A stretch of DNA of 64,000 nucleotides from JBGFRR01 sp041695045. Lineage in GTDB: Bacteria > Bacteroidota > Ignavibacteria > UBA10030. Position numbers and translations under genes: made by a program. The stretch is taken from positions 7,482 through 71,481 of the forward strand of contig JBGFRR010000164.1 in assembly GCA_041695045.1 (NCBI GenBank). Direction: 5' to 3'. Under the pieces are notes generated by a model. It was not told where the DNA came from. It was given only the letters and a program-made list of their open reading frames with translations, and did not search any database. Shown here piece by piece: positions 9,647-18,272 of the stretch (its first letter is position 1; each line of letters starts with the position of its first letter).

Positions 9647-12637
9647 ATGAAGTTGTTTCGCTCGGTTGGTATTGCGGCCCTCTTGTTTCTCGCTTTACCG
9701 GACGTTTTCTTGGCGCAAGACAGCGTTGGCGTGACGTTTCGGTACTCAGCTCCAGCCTCAACGGTCGGACTCGAAGTGCGTGGCGAGGCCGATAACTGGC
9801 AGAACCCGCCGGCGTGGTTCATGACGTATGCAGGCAACAATCTCTGGACCTACACGGCGCGGTTGAGAGTGGGGGGACATGTGGGCGGCAGAATCCCCGG
9901 CGCATATCAGTACAAGTTCTACCACAGTGGAATCGGCGGTGGGCCCTGGCCGAACGATCCGCTGAATCATCACGTCAACACAGCCGACCATGATAACTCG
10001 ATTCTCTACGTGAAGCACCCAACCATCTACCATTTCCTTCCAAACCAGCGGACAGGCATTGTACGAGAAGAGAAACCTGAAATCTCTGCCTTTCTTTTCC
10101 CAAAAGTTGGTTCAGCGGTAGACACGTCGTCGATATCGCTGAGGGTGGGAGACAGGACCTACTCAAACCTCGGCGCGTACTATAATCCTACCACGAAGCA
10201 GCTTCGGTTCCGACTCCCCGATCCACTTGCGAATGGAATCCATACGGTTCGGTTACAGGCCGGCACCACGATCGATAGTGTGACGATTACCGTTCAGGCA
10301 GGGTTTGTGCAGATCACCAACCGTGGCAACTTCACGACGAGGAATCCACAGCGAACGCTGTACGGAATTGTCCAGGACACGTCGCTCAACGATGTGAAGA
10401 TTATCCGCAACGACCTTGACACGCTCATCACACGCGCGACAGGCGGCCGATTTCGAGTGGTGGGTAGTCTGAAGGAGGGACTCAATACGTTCAAGGCCAT
10501 CGTACGCGATAGTACCGGTCTGCTCAGGCAATCACAGCCTGTAACGTTCACCTACGTTGTCAACCACACCCCGACGGCGCGCATTGCGTTTGAAGCTTCC
10601 AGCTCGCAGATTGTTCTCAGCGCCGCCCAGAGTACCGACCCTGACTCTGGACAAACCGGCCTGCTGACATTTCAATGGTCCGTCGATCCAGCAAACCCTC
10701 AACCGATACCCGGCGTCGCTTCGAGTACCAACCCTACCATCACCATCACGAAACCGACCACGCCGGGGGAGTATTTTTTCGGTCTCATCGCAAGCGATCC
10801 GGACGGGAACAGGGACACCACGCGGAACTACTTCACAATCCTGAAGGATGGCTCCTTCCAAAACACGACGCTGGCAACCGTACCGCAATGGGTGAAAAAG
10901 GGACGGGTGTACGAGCTCTTTTTCAAGTCGCTTACGCCAGAAGGGACCATTAACGCTGCGCTTCCATTTCTTCCTTACTTCAAAAGTTTGGGCGTGAACA
11001 TCCTCTGGGTGATGCCCGTGATGGAAAACGCCTTTCCTATGAATAACACTGTTGGAACAGGCTACAATATCAAAAACTTCTACAAGGTTGCTCCGGAATA
11101 CGGGACGAACGAGGACTTCAAGAATTTTGTCCGCCAAGCGCATCAGCACGGATTGAAGGTGATTTTAGATGTGACACCGAACCATACAAGCTTTGCCCAT
11201 CCGTTCGTGCAAGAGGGTCGGATCTTCCGTGAGGATTCACCGTACTGGGATTTCTATCAGCATACCATCATTCCTCATTTTGATGCCCACGTCGGGGGAC
11301 AGCGTCTAACAACAGATGGATACGTCTACTACCGCGATTTCTCCGAGCAGCTCCTCAACTATAACTGGTCCGACATCGACGCTCATCACTACATGACGGA
11401 AGTCTACAAATCATGGATCAAAGAATTCAACCTTGACGGCTATCGCTACGATGTCTACTGGGGGCCGCGGCGACGGTACGGGGAACAGACTGTCGGGGCG
11501 GCTTTGCGCAGAGCATTACGGCACATCAAGCCCGATATTTTCTTGCTCGCTGAGGACGACGGGACAGGGCCAGGCACGGAAGTGATCTACGCAGATCATC
11601 ATGGGGGTGCTGATTCAGGATATGATTGGAACCTCTACTGGGGAGGGATAAAACCATTTTACTCACGATCGCCTGACAACTTCCACAATCTTGTGCACAA
11701 CGCAGGCTACTATCCCGGACCCAATTCTTCCTTTCTCCGGTTCATGGAGAATCACGATGAGGACAGGATCGCTCATGTCTATGGTTCCTATAAACTTACC
11801 ATGCCCGTTGCAACTGTTCTCTTCACGGTTCCGGGCATTCCGATGATCTACTCCGGGCAGGAGGTGGGGTTCGGATTGGGCATCCGCGACTACGACCAGA
11901 GACGGCGTGGAGTGATTACCTGGAATACCCCCGGCAGGCCGCTGTTGACTCCTCATTATCAAAAGCTCGCTCATCTGCGCGGCCAGTTTCCCGCGTTTTC
12001 AACTCAGCAACTGTGGCGATTCACGTCTGTGCCGACCGGCGTCTATGCGTTTGCTCGCCCCTATCCGCGTGAGAATGGCGTTGTCGCTGTCAATGTGACG
12101 TTCAACGAACGCCAGGTCAATCTCACCCTGGACGGATCGGTCCTCGCAGCTCCGATTACTAGCGGCTCGGTCGCCTATGCGAATGATATCTACAACGACA
12201 CAACGTATCACCTTTCCTTCGTCAATGGGAGCGCGACACTCGCGTTCCGATTGAAGCCGTTCGGGAGCGCGGTGTTTGTTATTTCCGATACACTCAAGCG
12301 CCTCAACCTGCCTGTGCTGGTGTCGGTAGAAGAGAATGAGACTAGAGATCACCTGCCCAATGAATTTCACTTGCATCAGAATTACCCGAATCCCTTTAAC
12401 CCAAGTACCACCATTCGGTATGATGTTCCGATCCGTTCCCACATTCAATTGGCGATCTATAATATCCTTGGGCAGAAAGTTGCCGCCGTCGCAGATGCGC
12501 CCCATGAGGCAGGAACATACTCCATCCCATGGAACGGGCTGACTGACGCGGGAATCCAGGCACCATCGGGTCTCTACGTCGTGCGATTGACTGCCGGCGA
12601 TTACGTCACAACAAGACGGATGATTCTTCTTCGATGA
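9647..12637 (+). CDS. Secreted multidomain GH13 amylase with T9SS sorting domain
   Basis: A 996-residue extracellular glycoside hydrolase. Order: signal peptide (ALLFLALPDVFLAQ), a CBM48-like beta-sandwich (about 25-130), a bacterial Ig/PKD-like region (about 150-400), the GH13 catalytic domain starting at VYELFFKSLTPEG, and a T9SS sorting domain (NYPNPFNPSTTIRYDVP). Catalytic residues are visible: D602 (YRYDVYW), E636 (LLAEDDG) and D704 (ENHDED). ATG 9647 is chosen because TGAGGAG sits 4 bases upstream and it begins a clean signal peptide; in-frame upstream starts would add a non-signal extension. Its stop overlaps the start of the binding-protein gene (ATGA), tying extracellular hydrolysis to import. 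Confidence 0.9.
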   Translation: MKLFRSVGIAALLFLALPDVFLAQDSVGVTFRYSAPASTVGLEVRGEADNWQNPPAWFMTYAGNNLWTYTARLRVGGHVGGRIPGAYQYKFYHSGIGGGPWPNDPLNHHVNTADHDNSILYVKHPTIYHFLPNQRTGIVREEKPEISAFLFPKVGSAVDTSSISLRVGDRTYSNLGAYYNPTTKQLRFRLPDPLANGIHTVRLQAGTTIDSVTITVQAGFVQITNRGNFTTRNPQRTLYGIVQDTSLNDVKIIRNDLDTLITRATGGRFRVVGSLKEGLNTFKAIVRDSTGLLRQSQPVTFTYVVNHTPTARIAFEASSSQIVLSAAQSTDPDSGQTGLLTFQWSVDPANPQPIPGVASSTNPTITITKPTTPGEYFFGLIASDPDGNRDTTRNYFTILKDGSFQNTTLATVPQWVKKGRVYELFFKSLTPEGTINAALPFLPYFKSLGVNILWVMPVMENAFPMNNTVGTGYNIKNFYKVAPEYGTNEDFKNFVRQAHQHGLKVILDVTPNHTSFAHPFVQEGRIFREDSPYWDFYQHTIIPHFDAHVGGQRLTTDGYVYYRDFSEQLLNYNWSDIDAHHYMTEVYKSWIKEFNLDGYRYDVYWGPRRRYGEQTVGAALRRALRHIKPDIFLLAEDDGTGPGTEVIYADHHGGADSGYDWNLYWGGIKPFYSRSPDNFHNLVHNAGYYPGPNSSFLRFMENHDEDRIAHVYGSYKLTMPVATVLFTVPGIPMIYSGQEVGFGLGIRDYDQRRRGVITWNTPGRPLLTPHYQKLAHLRGQFPAFSTQQLWRFTSVPTGVYAFARPYPRENGVVAVNVTFNERQVNLTLDGSVLAAPITSGSVAYANDIYNDTTYHLSFVNGSATLAFRLKPFGSAVFVISDTLKRLNLPVLVSVEENETRDHLPNEFHLHQNYPNPFNPSTTIRYDVPIRSHIQLAIYNILGQKVAAVADAPHEAGTYSIPWNGLTDAGIQAPSGLYVVRLTAGDYVTTRRMILLR

Positions 12638-13917
12638 AACCTGAATTACGCCAGCTCAAGACAATCGCACATCGCCCTTCCGTTATCGGGTGGGCACTGC
12701 TGACGGTGTTGCTCGTTGTGGTGTTCGAAGGATGCTCGACGGAGCAGAGCACCGCAAGCCGTGTACTCATCTGGCATCAGATGCTGCCGGATGAACGAGT
12801 CATCCTTCAGCGACAGATTCGCCGGTATATGGAGCGTCATCCGGGGGTACGGGTGGAGGAACTATATAGGGAGACGGAAGACCTTCGAAGTGGCTTTGTT
12901 ATTGCAACGCTTGCAGGACAGGGGCCCGATTTGGTTTATGGGCCTTCCGACCCCGTCGGTATTTATGAGGCGACCAAGACTATTCGGCCGTTAGAATCGT
13001 TGCTGCCTCCAGGATTCATCGCTCAGTTCGATTCGAGCGGGCTGTTGTGGTATCGAGGCCACCTCTATCAGGTCGCCGACAAAATTGGAAATCATCTGGC
13101 ACTCGTGTATAACAAGCGGTATATTCAACGGCCGCCGGAGACAGACCGCGAGCTTCTCGAACTGGCGCACGCCATTCAAAATAAATATGGATTTACTGCG
13201 GGTCGGCCCAAAGTCTACGGTCTCGCGTGGAATTATATCGAACCGTTTTTCTTTATTCCGTTTTTAACCGGCTTTGGTGGATGGGTGTTCGCAGAGGATG
13301 GAGTGACGCCAACGCTCGATACACCAGAGATGGTCGCAGCGTTGCGGTTTGTCCGTCGGTTGAGGGATGAGCACAAGATTGTTCCCAAAGACGCCGACTA
13401 CAATGTTGCCGATGCATTGTTCAAAGATGGCAAGTCCGCTATGCTCATCAACGGCGACTGGGCCTGGGCAGGGTATCGGCAGCAGGGGGTGAACATTGGT
13501 GTTGCACCGCTGCCAAAGATCGTTGAAACGGGACTGTGGTGTGCTCCGATGACCTCTCCGAAAGGATATTCGTTGAACGTGAATGTGGCCGAGGAAAAAA
13601 TTCCTCTCGTACTCGATGTGTTGAAATTTCTCGTGTCCGAGGAGAGCCAACTGGAGTACATCCGGGAGTTGGGTACCGCGCCCACCCTTCGGTCTCTCGC
13701 AACCCATCCGCTGGTGACGTCGGATGAAATCATGCAAAACTCTCTGCGCCAAATTGAACGGGGGAGACCGATGCCCACCGTGCCCGAGATGCGTGCGGTG
13801 TGGGATGCTATGCGGCCCGGTTATCAAGCTGTGATGCGCGGTTTCATGAGTCCAGAAGACGCCGCCCGAGCGATGCAGCAACTCGCTGTGAGAAAAATCC
13901 GAGATATGAAGGAGTAA
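12634..13917 (+). CDS. ABC transporter sugar-binding lipoprotein (MalE-like)
   Basis: A 427-residue periplasmic solute-binding protein. It has a hydrophobic segment and lipobox (VVVFEGC), so it is probably lipid-anchored. The sequence has family-1 binding-protein features: VLIWHQMLPDER at the mature N-terminus, GPDLVYGPSD, FKDGKSAMLINGDWAW and PKGYSLNVN. It should deliver malto-oligosaccharides to the permeases that follow; the substrate is inferred from the amylases on both sides. The start overlaps the upstream amylase stop by 4 bases. Confidence 0.9.
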   Translation: MKPELRQLKTIAHRPSVIGWALLTVLLVVVFEGCSTEQSTASRVLIWHQMLPDERVILQRQIRRYMERHPGVRVEELYRETEDLRSGFVIATLAGQGPDLVYGPSDPVGIYEATKTIRPLESLLPPGFIAQFDSSGLLWYRGHLYQVADKIGNHLALVYNKRYIQRPPETDRELLELAHAIQNKYGFTAGRPKVYGLAWNYIEPFFFIPFLTGFGGWVFAEDGVTPTLDTPEMVAALRFVRRLRDEHKIVPKDADYNVADALFKDGKSAMLINGDWAWAGYRQQGVNIGVAPLPKIVETGLWCAPMTSPKGYSLNVNVAEEKIPLVLDVLKFLVSEESQLEYIRELGTAPTLRSLATHPLVTSDEIMQNSLRQIERGRPMPTVPEMRAVWDAMRPGYQAVMRGFMSPEDAARAMQQLAVRKIRDMKE

Positions 13918-14183
13918 CCATTGAACGTCTGAGAACCGACAACACGAATTTTTTTGTTTGTTCTCGTTCCGACGGTCCATGTTTTGTGTTCGCCTCTTGA
14001 ATCCCGCTTGCTTTTGAGCGGGATGTCCCGCTCCGCCTATGGCGGATTGGGCGGGATGCGTCGGAACAGCTTGTGGACGCTCCGGCATCCGAGCCCGCAG
14101 AGCGACCGACATGCGCTCCGACGGAGACCGTCGGAGCGAGAAAAAGCATAGCGACTCATTCTATCACAACGATCAACCCGCAC
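13918..14183. other. Palindrome-rich gap before the first permease
   Basis: About 265 bases between the binding protein and permease. It contains ATCCCGCT...AGCGGGAT, a CCGCCTATGGCGG core inside a larger CCCGC/GCGGG pair, and a perfect 10-bp hairpin GCTCCGACGG-AGA-CCGTCGGAGC at about 14120-14142. Hairpins between binding-protein and permease genes often protect the upstream mRNA and lower permease expression; that role is inferred. Confidence 0.55.
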
Positions 14184-15068
14184 GTGACCAAGCGTCTCTT
14201 CATAGCGTTTCTCGTCCTTCCATCATTACTTGTCATTGCCGCGCTTGTCTTCTATCCGCTCGCCTACAACGCCGTGCTCTCGTTGGGCAACATGAATCTG
14301 ATGAATATTCGGGACTGGAGCATCATCGGACTTCGGCAGTTCGTCAAAATCTTCACAGAACCATCCCAACCGGACCTGTACGTTGTGTTCTGGAAGACGA
14401 TTGTCTGGACTGTCGTCAATGTTGTGTTCCATGTCCTCATCGGCGTTACGCTTGCGTTGCTGTTGAATCAGCATCTCCGCGGACGCTCCATCTACCGGAT
14501 GCTGCTTATTCTCCCATGGGCTATTCCCCAGTACATCGTGGCGCTCACCTGGCGCGGCATGTTCAACTACGAGTACGGCGCCATCAATCTTCTCTTAACA
14601 AAGGTGTTGAACGTCGCTCCGGTGGAATGGCTGGGAAATGCGACCAATGCGTTCATCGCTTGCATTATTACCAACGTCTGGCTCGGGTTCCCGTTCATGA
14701 TGGTGGTGGCGCTCGGTGCGCTCCAAAGTATCCCGCTCGAGTTGTATGAGGCAGCCGCAATCGATGGCGCACGATGGTACCACAAACTCACGCGCATTAC
14801 ACTTCCGCTCATTAAACCCGTGATGGTCCCGGCAATCACCCTCGGCGTCATCTGGACATTTAACAACCTGAATATCGTCTGGCTGGTCAGCAACATGGGC
14901 GAGCCGTCGGACAATACGCATATTCTGGTGTCGTTCGTCTATAAGGCCGCCTTCAATTTTTATAGCTTTAGCTACGCCGCTGCATTGTCGATGGTTATTT
15001 TTGTCATCCTTCTGGTCTTTAGCCTGATGTTCATGCACCGCATGCGCGCGACACAAGCTGTTTACTGA
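14184..15068 (+). CDS. ABC transporter permease (MalF-like)
   Basis: A 294-residue inner-membrane permease with six predicted membrane segments. The EAA loop that contacts the ATPase is present (EAAAIDGARWYHKLTRITLP). It pairs with the next permease to import malto-oligosaccharides. The start is uncertain: GTG 14184 gives VTKRLFIAFLVLPS, the usual permease N-terminus, but has no clear Shine-Dalgarno; an in-frame GTG at 14073 would add 37 residues encoded by a palindrome-rich segment, which I consider less likely. Confidence 0.88.
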   Translation: MTKRLFIAFLVLPSLLVIAALVFYPLAYNAVLSLGNMNLMNIRDWSIIGLRQFVKIFTEPSQPDLYVVFWKTIVWTVVNVVFHVLIGVTLALLLNQHLRGRSIYRMLLILPWAIPQYIVALTWRGMFNYEYGAINLLLTKVLNVAPVEWLGNATNAFIACIITNVWLGFPFMMVVALGALQSIPLELYEAAAIDGARWYHKLTRITLPLIKPVMVPAITLGVIWTFNNLNIVWLVSNMGEPSDNTHILVSFVYKAAFNFYSFSYAAALSMVIFVILLVFSLMFMHRMRATQAVY

Positions 15069-15200
15069 CAAGCTGTTGAAAAAGGAAAATTTTTTTGGTG
15101 GGTCAGAAATTCGAAGTTGACGTAGGCGCTCTGCGTCCGCTTAACGTTCCCGCGCCCCGCCAAAGAGCGACGGGGTAAACGGAGCGTGGGAACGAGCAGG

Positions 15201-15570
15201 AAGGGGAGAACAGAAGATTTCTTTGTAATTACTCACCAAAGGAAAACCGCAAAGACGCGAAGGACACGAAGAAAGCAAGAGCTTTATGCACTTTTATAGC
15301 TGCATCAACAACCCCGCTTTGCGGGGCGCAATCTCTGTCAATGTCTTTCGTCTCTTTCATAACCCTTTTTCCCTTTGCGTTCTTTGCGCCTTCGCGGTTT
15401 GCTTTTCAAGGTATCACCGGCAGAAGAGACGGAGCAGTTACATTTCTTTTCAAAATCTAATCTGTGAATCCCTGCCTGCTATTCCGCTCTTTGAATCCCG
15501 CTCGTGAGCGGAATCCCGGAAAGCGGGACAGGCAGGTGTGGTTTGATTTTTTCACTGAGGAGTTCCATAG
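15201..15570. repeat. Repeat family R, copy A (interrupted)
   Basis: Left part 15201-15224 and right part 15442-15570 match copy B at 21711-21946 once inserts are removed. Shared landmarks are AAGGGGAGAA, AGAAGATTTCTTTTCAA, ATCTAATCTGTGAATCCC, CTGCCTGC, GGCAGGTGTGGTTTGA and TTTTTCACTGAGGAGTT. Between the CTGCC and GGCAG arms this copy holds about 50 bases of extra palindromes (CCGCTC...GAGCGG). It lies in the 529-base gap between the two permease genes; no coding frame is supported there. Confidence 0.7.
15225..15441. mobile_element. 217-bp MITE-like insertion with 8-bp target duplication
   Basis: Flanked by direct repeats ATTTCTTT (15217-15224 and 15442-15449). Its ends GTAATTACTC and GAGCAGTTAC are imperfect inverted repeats (8 of 10). 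Subterminal arms AAACCGCAAAGACGCGAAG and CTTTGCGCCTTCGCGGTTTG are also inverted. Removing the insert and one ATTTCTTT restores the uninterrupted sequence found in copy B of repeat R. It encodes nothing recognisable, so a transposase would have to act in trans. A CCCCGC-TTT-GCGGGG hairpin is internal. Confidence 0.65.
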
Positions 15571-15597
15571 TTTTTTAACACCTGCTAAGAAAGTTCC

Positions 15598-16443
15598 ATG
15601 CCGGTCCAAACGAAACGAACAACCATACTTCTCCGGCTCGTGAGCTACGGAGTTCTCACAGCCTTTACGCTGATCGCTCTGTTCCCCATCTGGCAGGTGG
15701 TCAACATTTCGCTTCGTCCGGGTGATCAACTTCTCTCGACGTCGTTGGAATTGATTCCAGAATCGGCAACGCTCAGCAACTACAGAACGTTGTTCACCGA
15801 GCGTGACTTTCTTACCTGGATCGGGAACAGCATGCTCGTGGCGCTGAGTGTCACCGTCACGGGGGTTGGGCTTGCCTCGACGGCGGGGTACGGATTCTCG
15901 CGATTCCGTTTTTTCGGCAAGAACGTAGGGCTGATGACGCTGCTCACCACACAAATGTTTCCCGCGACAATGCTTTTGCTTCCCCTCTACATCATGCTCA
16001 TTCATCTCGGCCTCATCAACACGTACCTTGGCATTGTCATCGTCTACTCAGCGACGGCGTTGCCGTTCTGCATCTGGACGATGAAAGGGTATTACGACAC
16101 CATCCCGACGAGTCTTGAAGAAGCCGCCCTGATCGATGGATGCTCTCGCTTGTCGGCATTCTACCGGGTCGTGTTGCCGCTTGCTACGCCTGCTCTTGTC
16201 ATCACGGCGCTCTTTTCGTTTATGACGGCGTGGTCGGAATATGTCGTCGCTGCACAAATCCTCCAAGATACCTCGCTCTGGACGCTCCCGCTCGGACTGA
16301 AATCGTTCGAGGCAAGCATGAGCACGGAGTGGGGCCTGTACGGCGCCGGGTCGATGATTGTGATGGTGCCGGTTGTTCTCTTGTTCCTGCTCTTAAGTCG
16401 GTGGTTGGTGTCGGGATTAACACTCGGGAGTGTCAAAGGATGA
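15598..16443 (+). CDS. ABC transporter permease (MalG-like)
   Basis: A 281-residue inner-membrane permease, second half of the sugar importer. Six membrane segments and the EAA loop are visible (EEAALIDGCSRLSAFYRVVL), followed by the usual SEYVVAAQIL and a C-terminal LVSGLTLGSVKG, the standard MalG-type end. It is separated from the first permease by 529 bases of repeats, unusual for such pairs, but its stop overlaps the next start (ATGA), so it is coupled to the lipoprotein GH13 gene. Only a weak ribosome site precedes ATG 15598. Confidence 0.9.
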   Translation: MPVQTKRTTILLRLVSYGVLTAFTLIALFPIWQVVNISLRPGDQLLSTSLELIPESATLSNYRTLFTERDFLTWIGNSMLVALSVTVTGVGLASTAGYGFSRFRFFGKNVGLMTLLTTQMFPATMLLLPLYIMLIHLGLINTYLGIVIVYSATALPFCIWTMKGYYDTIPTSLEEAALIDGCSRLSAFYRVVLPLATPALVITALFSFMTAWSEYVVAAQILQDTSLWTLPLGLKSFEASMSTEWGLYGAGSMIVMVPVVLLFLLLSRWLVSGLTLGSVKG

Positions 16444-18230
16444 AACATTTTTTTTCTCTCATACTGGTATTCTTGTTCATAGGGTGTGCCATGAATACTT
16501 CCTCCCGCCATGAACTCACGGGACCGTGGGTGTTTCAAGTCGACTCGCTCGATCAAGGGTTGACCGAAGCATGGTATGCTGAAGGATTCGACCGATCGCA
16601 GTGGCGAGAGGTGACGGTGCCCGACCATTGGGAACGGTACAACCTGCCGTCGTACGATGGCGTTGGGTGGTTTGCAACGGAATTTGAGTACGATGGTGGC
16701 GAGATACCGATGGCGATTTTCTTTGGCGGCGTGGACGACGACGCCGACGTGTGGGTGAATGGAACGAAGGTCGGCTCTCACGTCGGATACAGCGAAGTTT
16801 TTTCGTTCGACATAACGCAAACACTCCGGCGCGGAAAAAACAAGGTTGTCGTCCGCGTGTTCGACTCGGGCGGCCCCGGCGGAATCTATAAATCAGTCAT
16901 GGTCGTTCCCGCTGACCGCGTCGAGGAGCTTCGTCGAACGCCGTATGCTGCGCTCCAGGCTCGGCCGAGTGAAGACTGGGTGAAAGACGCCGTGATCTAT
17001 GAAGTGTATCTCCGTTCGTTCTCAACAGAGGGAACCTTCAAGGCGCTAGAACGGCGACTTCCGGAATTGAAGGACTTAGGCGCTACCGTCCTGTGGCTGA
17101 TGCCGATCCATCCCGTCGGTACCGTGAAGCGGAAAGGGACGTTGGGGAGTCCATACGCAGTGCAGGACTACTATGCGGTGAACCCGGAGTTTGGGACGCT
17201 GGAAGATTTTCGCTCCCTCGTCCGTGCTGTGCATGAGCACGGGATGAACATCATCATCGATCTCGTTGCTAATCATACTGCCTGGGATAGCAAGCTTATC
17301 CAAGAGCATCCAGAATGGTTTTCGAAAGACGATCAAGGGAACATGGTGCCGCCAAACGACGATTGGACCGACGTGGCAGACCTTGATTATTCTCAGCAGG
17401 AATTATGGGATTACATGATAGAAATGATGAAGTACTGGGTGCGGGACGTCGGTATCGACGGCTATCGCTGTGATGTGTCGGAGCTTGTTCCGACGGAGTT
17501 CTGGAACCGGGCACGGAAGGAGTTAGATACCATCAAACCGGTGATGATGCTCTCCGAAGGGACGTTACCCGAACACCACGTTGAGGCATTTGATCTGACC
17601 TACGCGTGGAACTTCTACGATGTCCTCGCGAAAGTCATCACGTCGCATACGCCGGCGACCATGTTTGAGAAAATCATCGAGAATGAATCGTACCGATTCC
17701 CACAAGGCTCGTTACGAATGCGGTTCAACACGAACCACGACAAAAATGCCTGGGATGCACCGACGGTTCTGAAGTTTACCCGTGCGGGTGCAAAAGCCAG
17801 CGCCGTGCTGGCGTTCACGTTTCCCGGAGTTCCTTTGATTTACAACGGTGAAGAGGTGGGGAATGAGAAGCGGTTGGACCTCTTTGAGAAGGTTGAGATC
17901 GACTGGACCAAGAACGAAGATTTCCGTGAGTTGTACACAGAGTTATGTCGGTTGAGAAAGGAACAAGTTGCCGTTCGTCGTGGCACATTTCAGCCTCTTG
18001 TCAATTCGGATGGCGAGAAGGTTGTTTCCTTCCTCCGGCAAGCGGAGCAGGAGCGTGTCATCGTTGTGATCAATCTATCGAATCAACAACGCAGGGTCAG
18101 CATTACGCTTCCGGACAAAGCGGTGAAGAGCCTCGAGGAGTACTTTACCTCCCGTTTCGTGTCTCTCGATGAGGGGCGACTGGAACTCGATCTCGACGCG
18201 TTTGCGTATCAGATCTTTATCATACCTTGA
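16440..18230 (+). CDS. GH13 lipoprotein with GH2-like N-terminal sugar-binding domain
   Basis: A 596-residue predicted lipoprotein (lipobox FLFIGC at residues 11-16). Residues of about 22-160 form a jelly-roll like the GH2 sugar-binding domain (TVPDHWERYN, FFGGVDDDADVWVNGTKVG, VVVRVFDSGGPGGIY). From VIYEVYLRSFS onward it is a GH13 enzyme with IIIDLVANHT, YRCDVSE (nucleophile D345), MLSEGTLP (E373) and NTNHDKN (D434). It probably trims malto-oligosaccharides to glucose or maltose at the membrane. It overlaps the permease gene by 4 bases, so hydrolysis and import are co-expressed. ATG 16440 is preferred because it starts the lipoprotein signal. Confidence 0.9.
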   Translation: MKHFFSLILVFLFIGCAMNTSSRHELTGPWVFQVDSLDQGLTEAWYAEGFDRSQWREVTVPDHWERYNLPSYDGVGWFATEFEYDGGEIPMAIFFGGVDDDADVWVNGTKVGSHVGYSEVFSFDITQTLRRGKNKVVVRVFDSGGPGGIYKSVMVVPADRVEELRRTPYAALQARPSEDWVKDAVIYEVYLRSFSTEGTFKALERRLPELKDLGATVLWLMPIHPVGTVKRKGTLGSPYAVQDYYAVNPEFGTLEDFRSLVRAVHEHGMNIIIDLVANHTAWDSKLIQEHPEWFSKDDQGNMVPPNDDWTDVADLDYSQQELWDYMIEMMKYWVRDVGIDGYRCDVSELVPTEFWNRARKELDTIKPVMMLSEGTLPEHHVEAFDLTYAWNFYDVLAKVITSHTPATMFEKIIENESYRFPQGSLRMRFNTNHDKNAWDAPTVLKFTRAGAKASAVLAFTFPGVPLIYNGEEVGNEKRLDLFEKVEIDWTKNEDFRELYTELCRLRKEQVAVRRGTFQPLVNSDGEKVVSFLRQAEQERVIVVINLSNQQRRVSITLPDKAVKSLEEYFTSRFVSLDEGRLELDLDAFAYQIFIIP

Positions 18231-18272
18231 GGTTCAGACAATCTTCAGAACCCCCACCGGCCACGGCACCCT

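Noticed and set aside
14073..14183. 37-residue N-terminal extension of the MalF-like permease
   Set aside because: It would be translated from a palindrome-rich stretch and is not permease-like; kept only as an alternative start.
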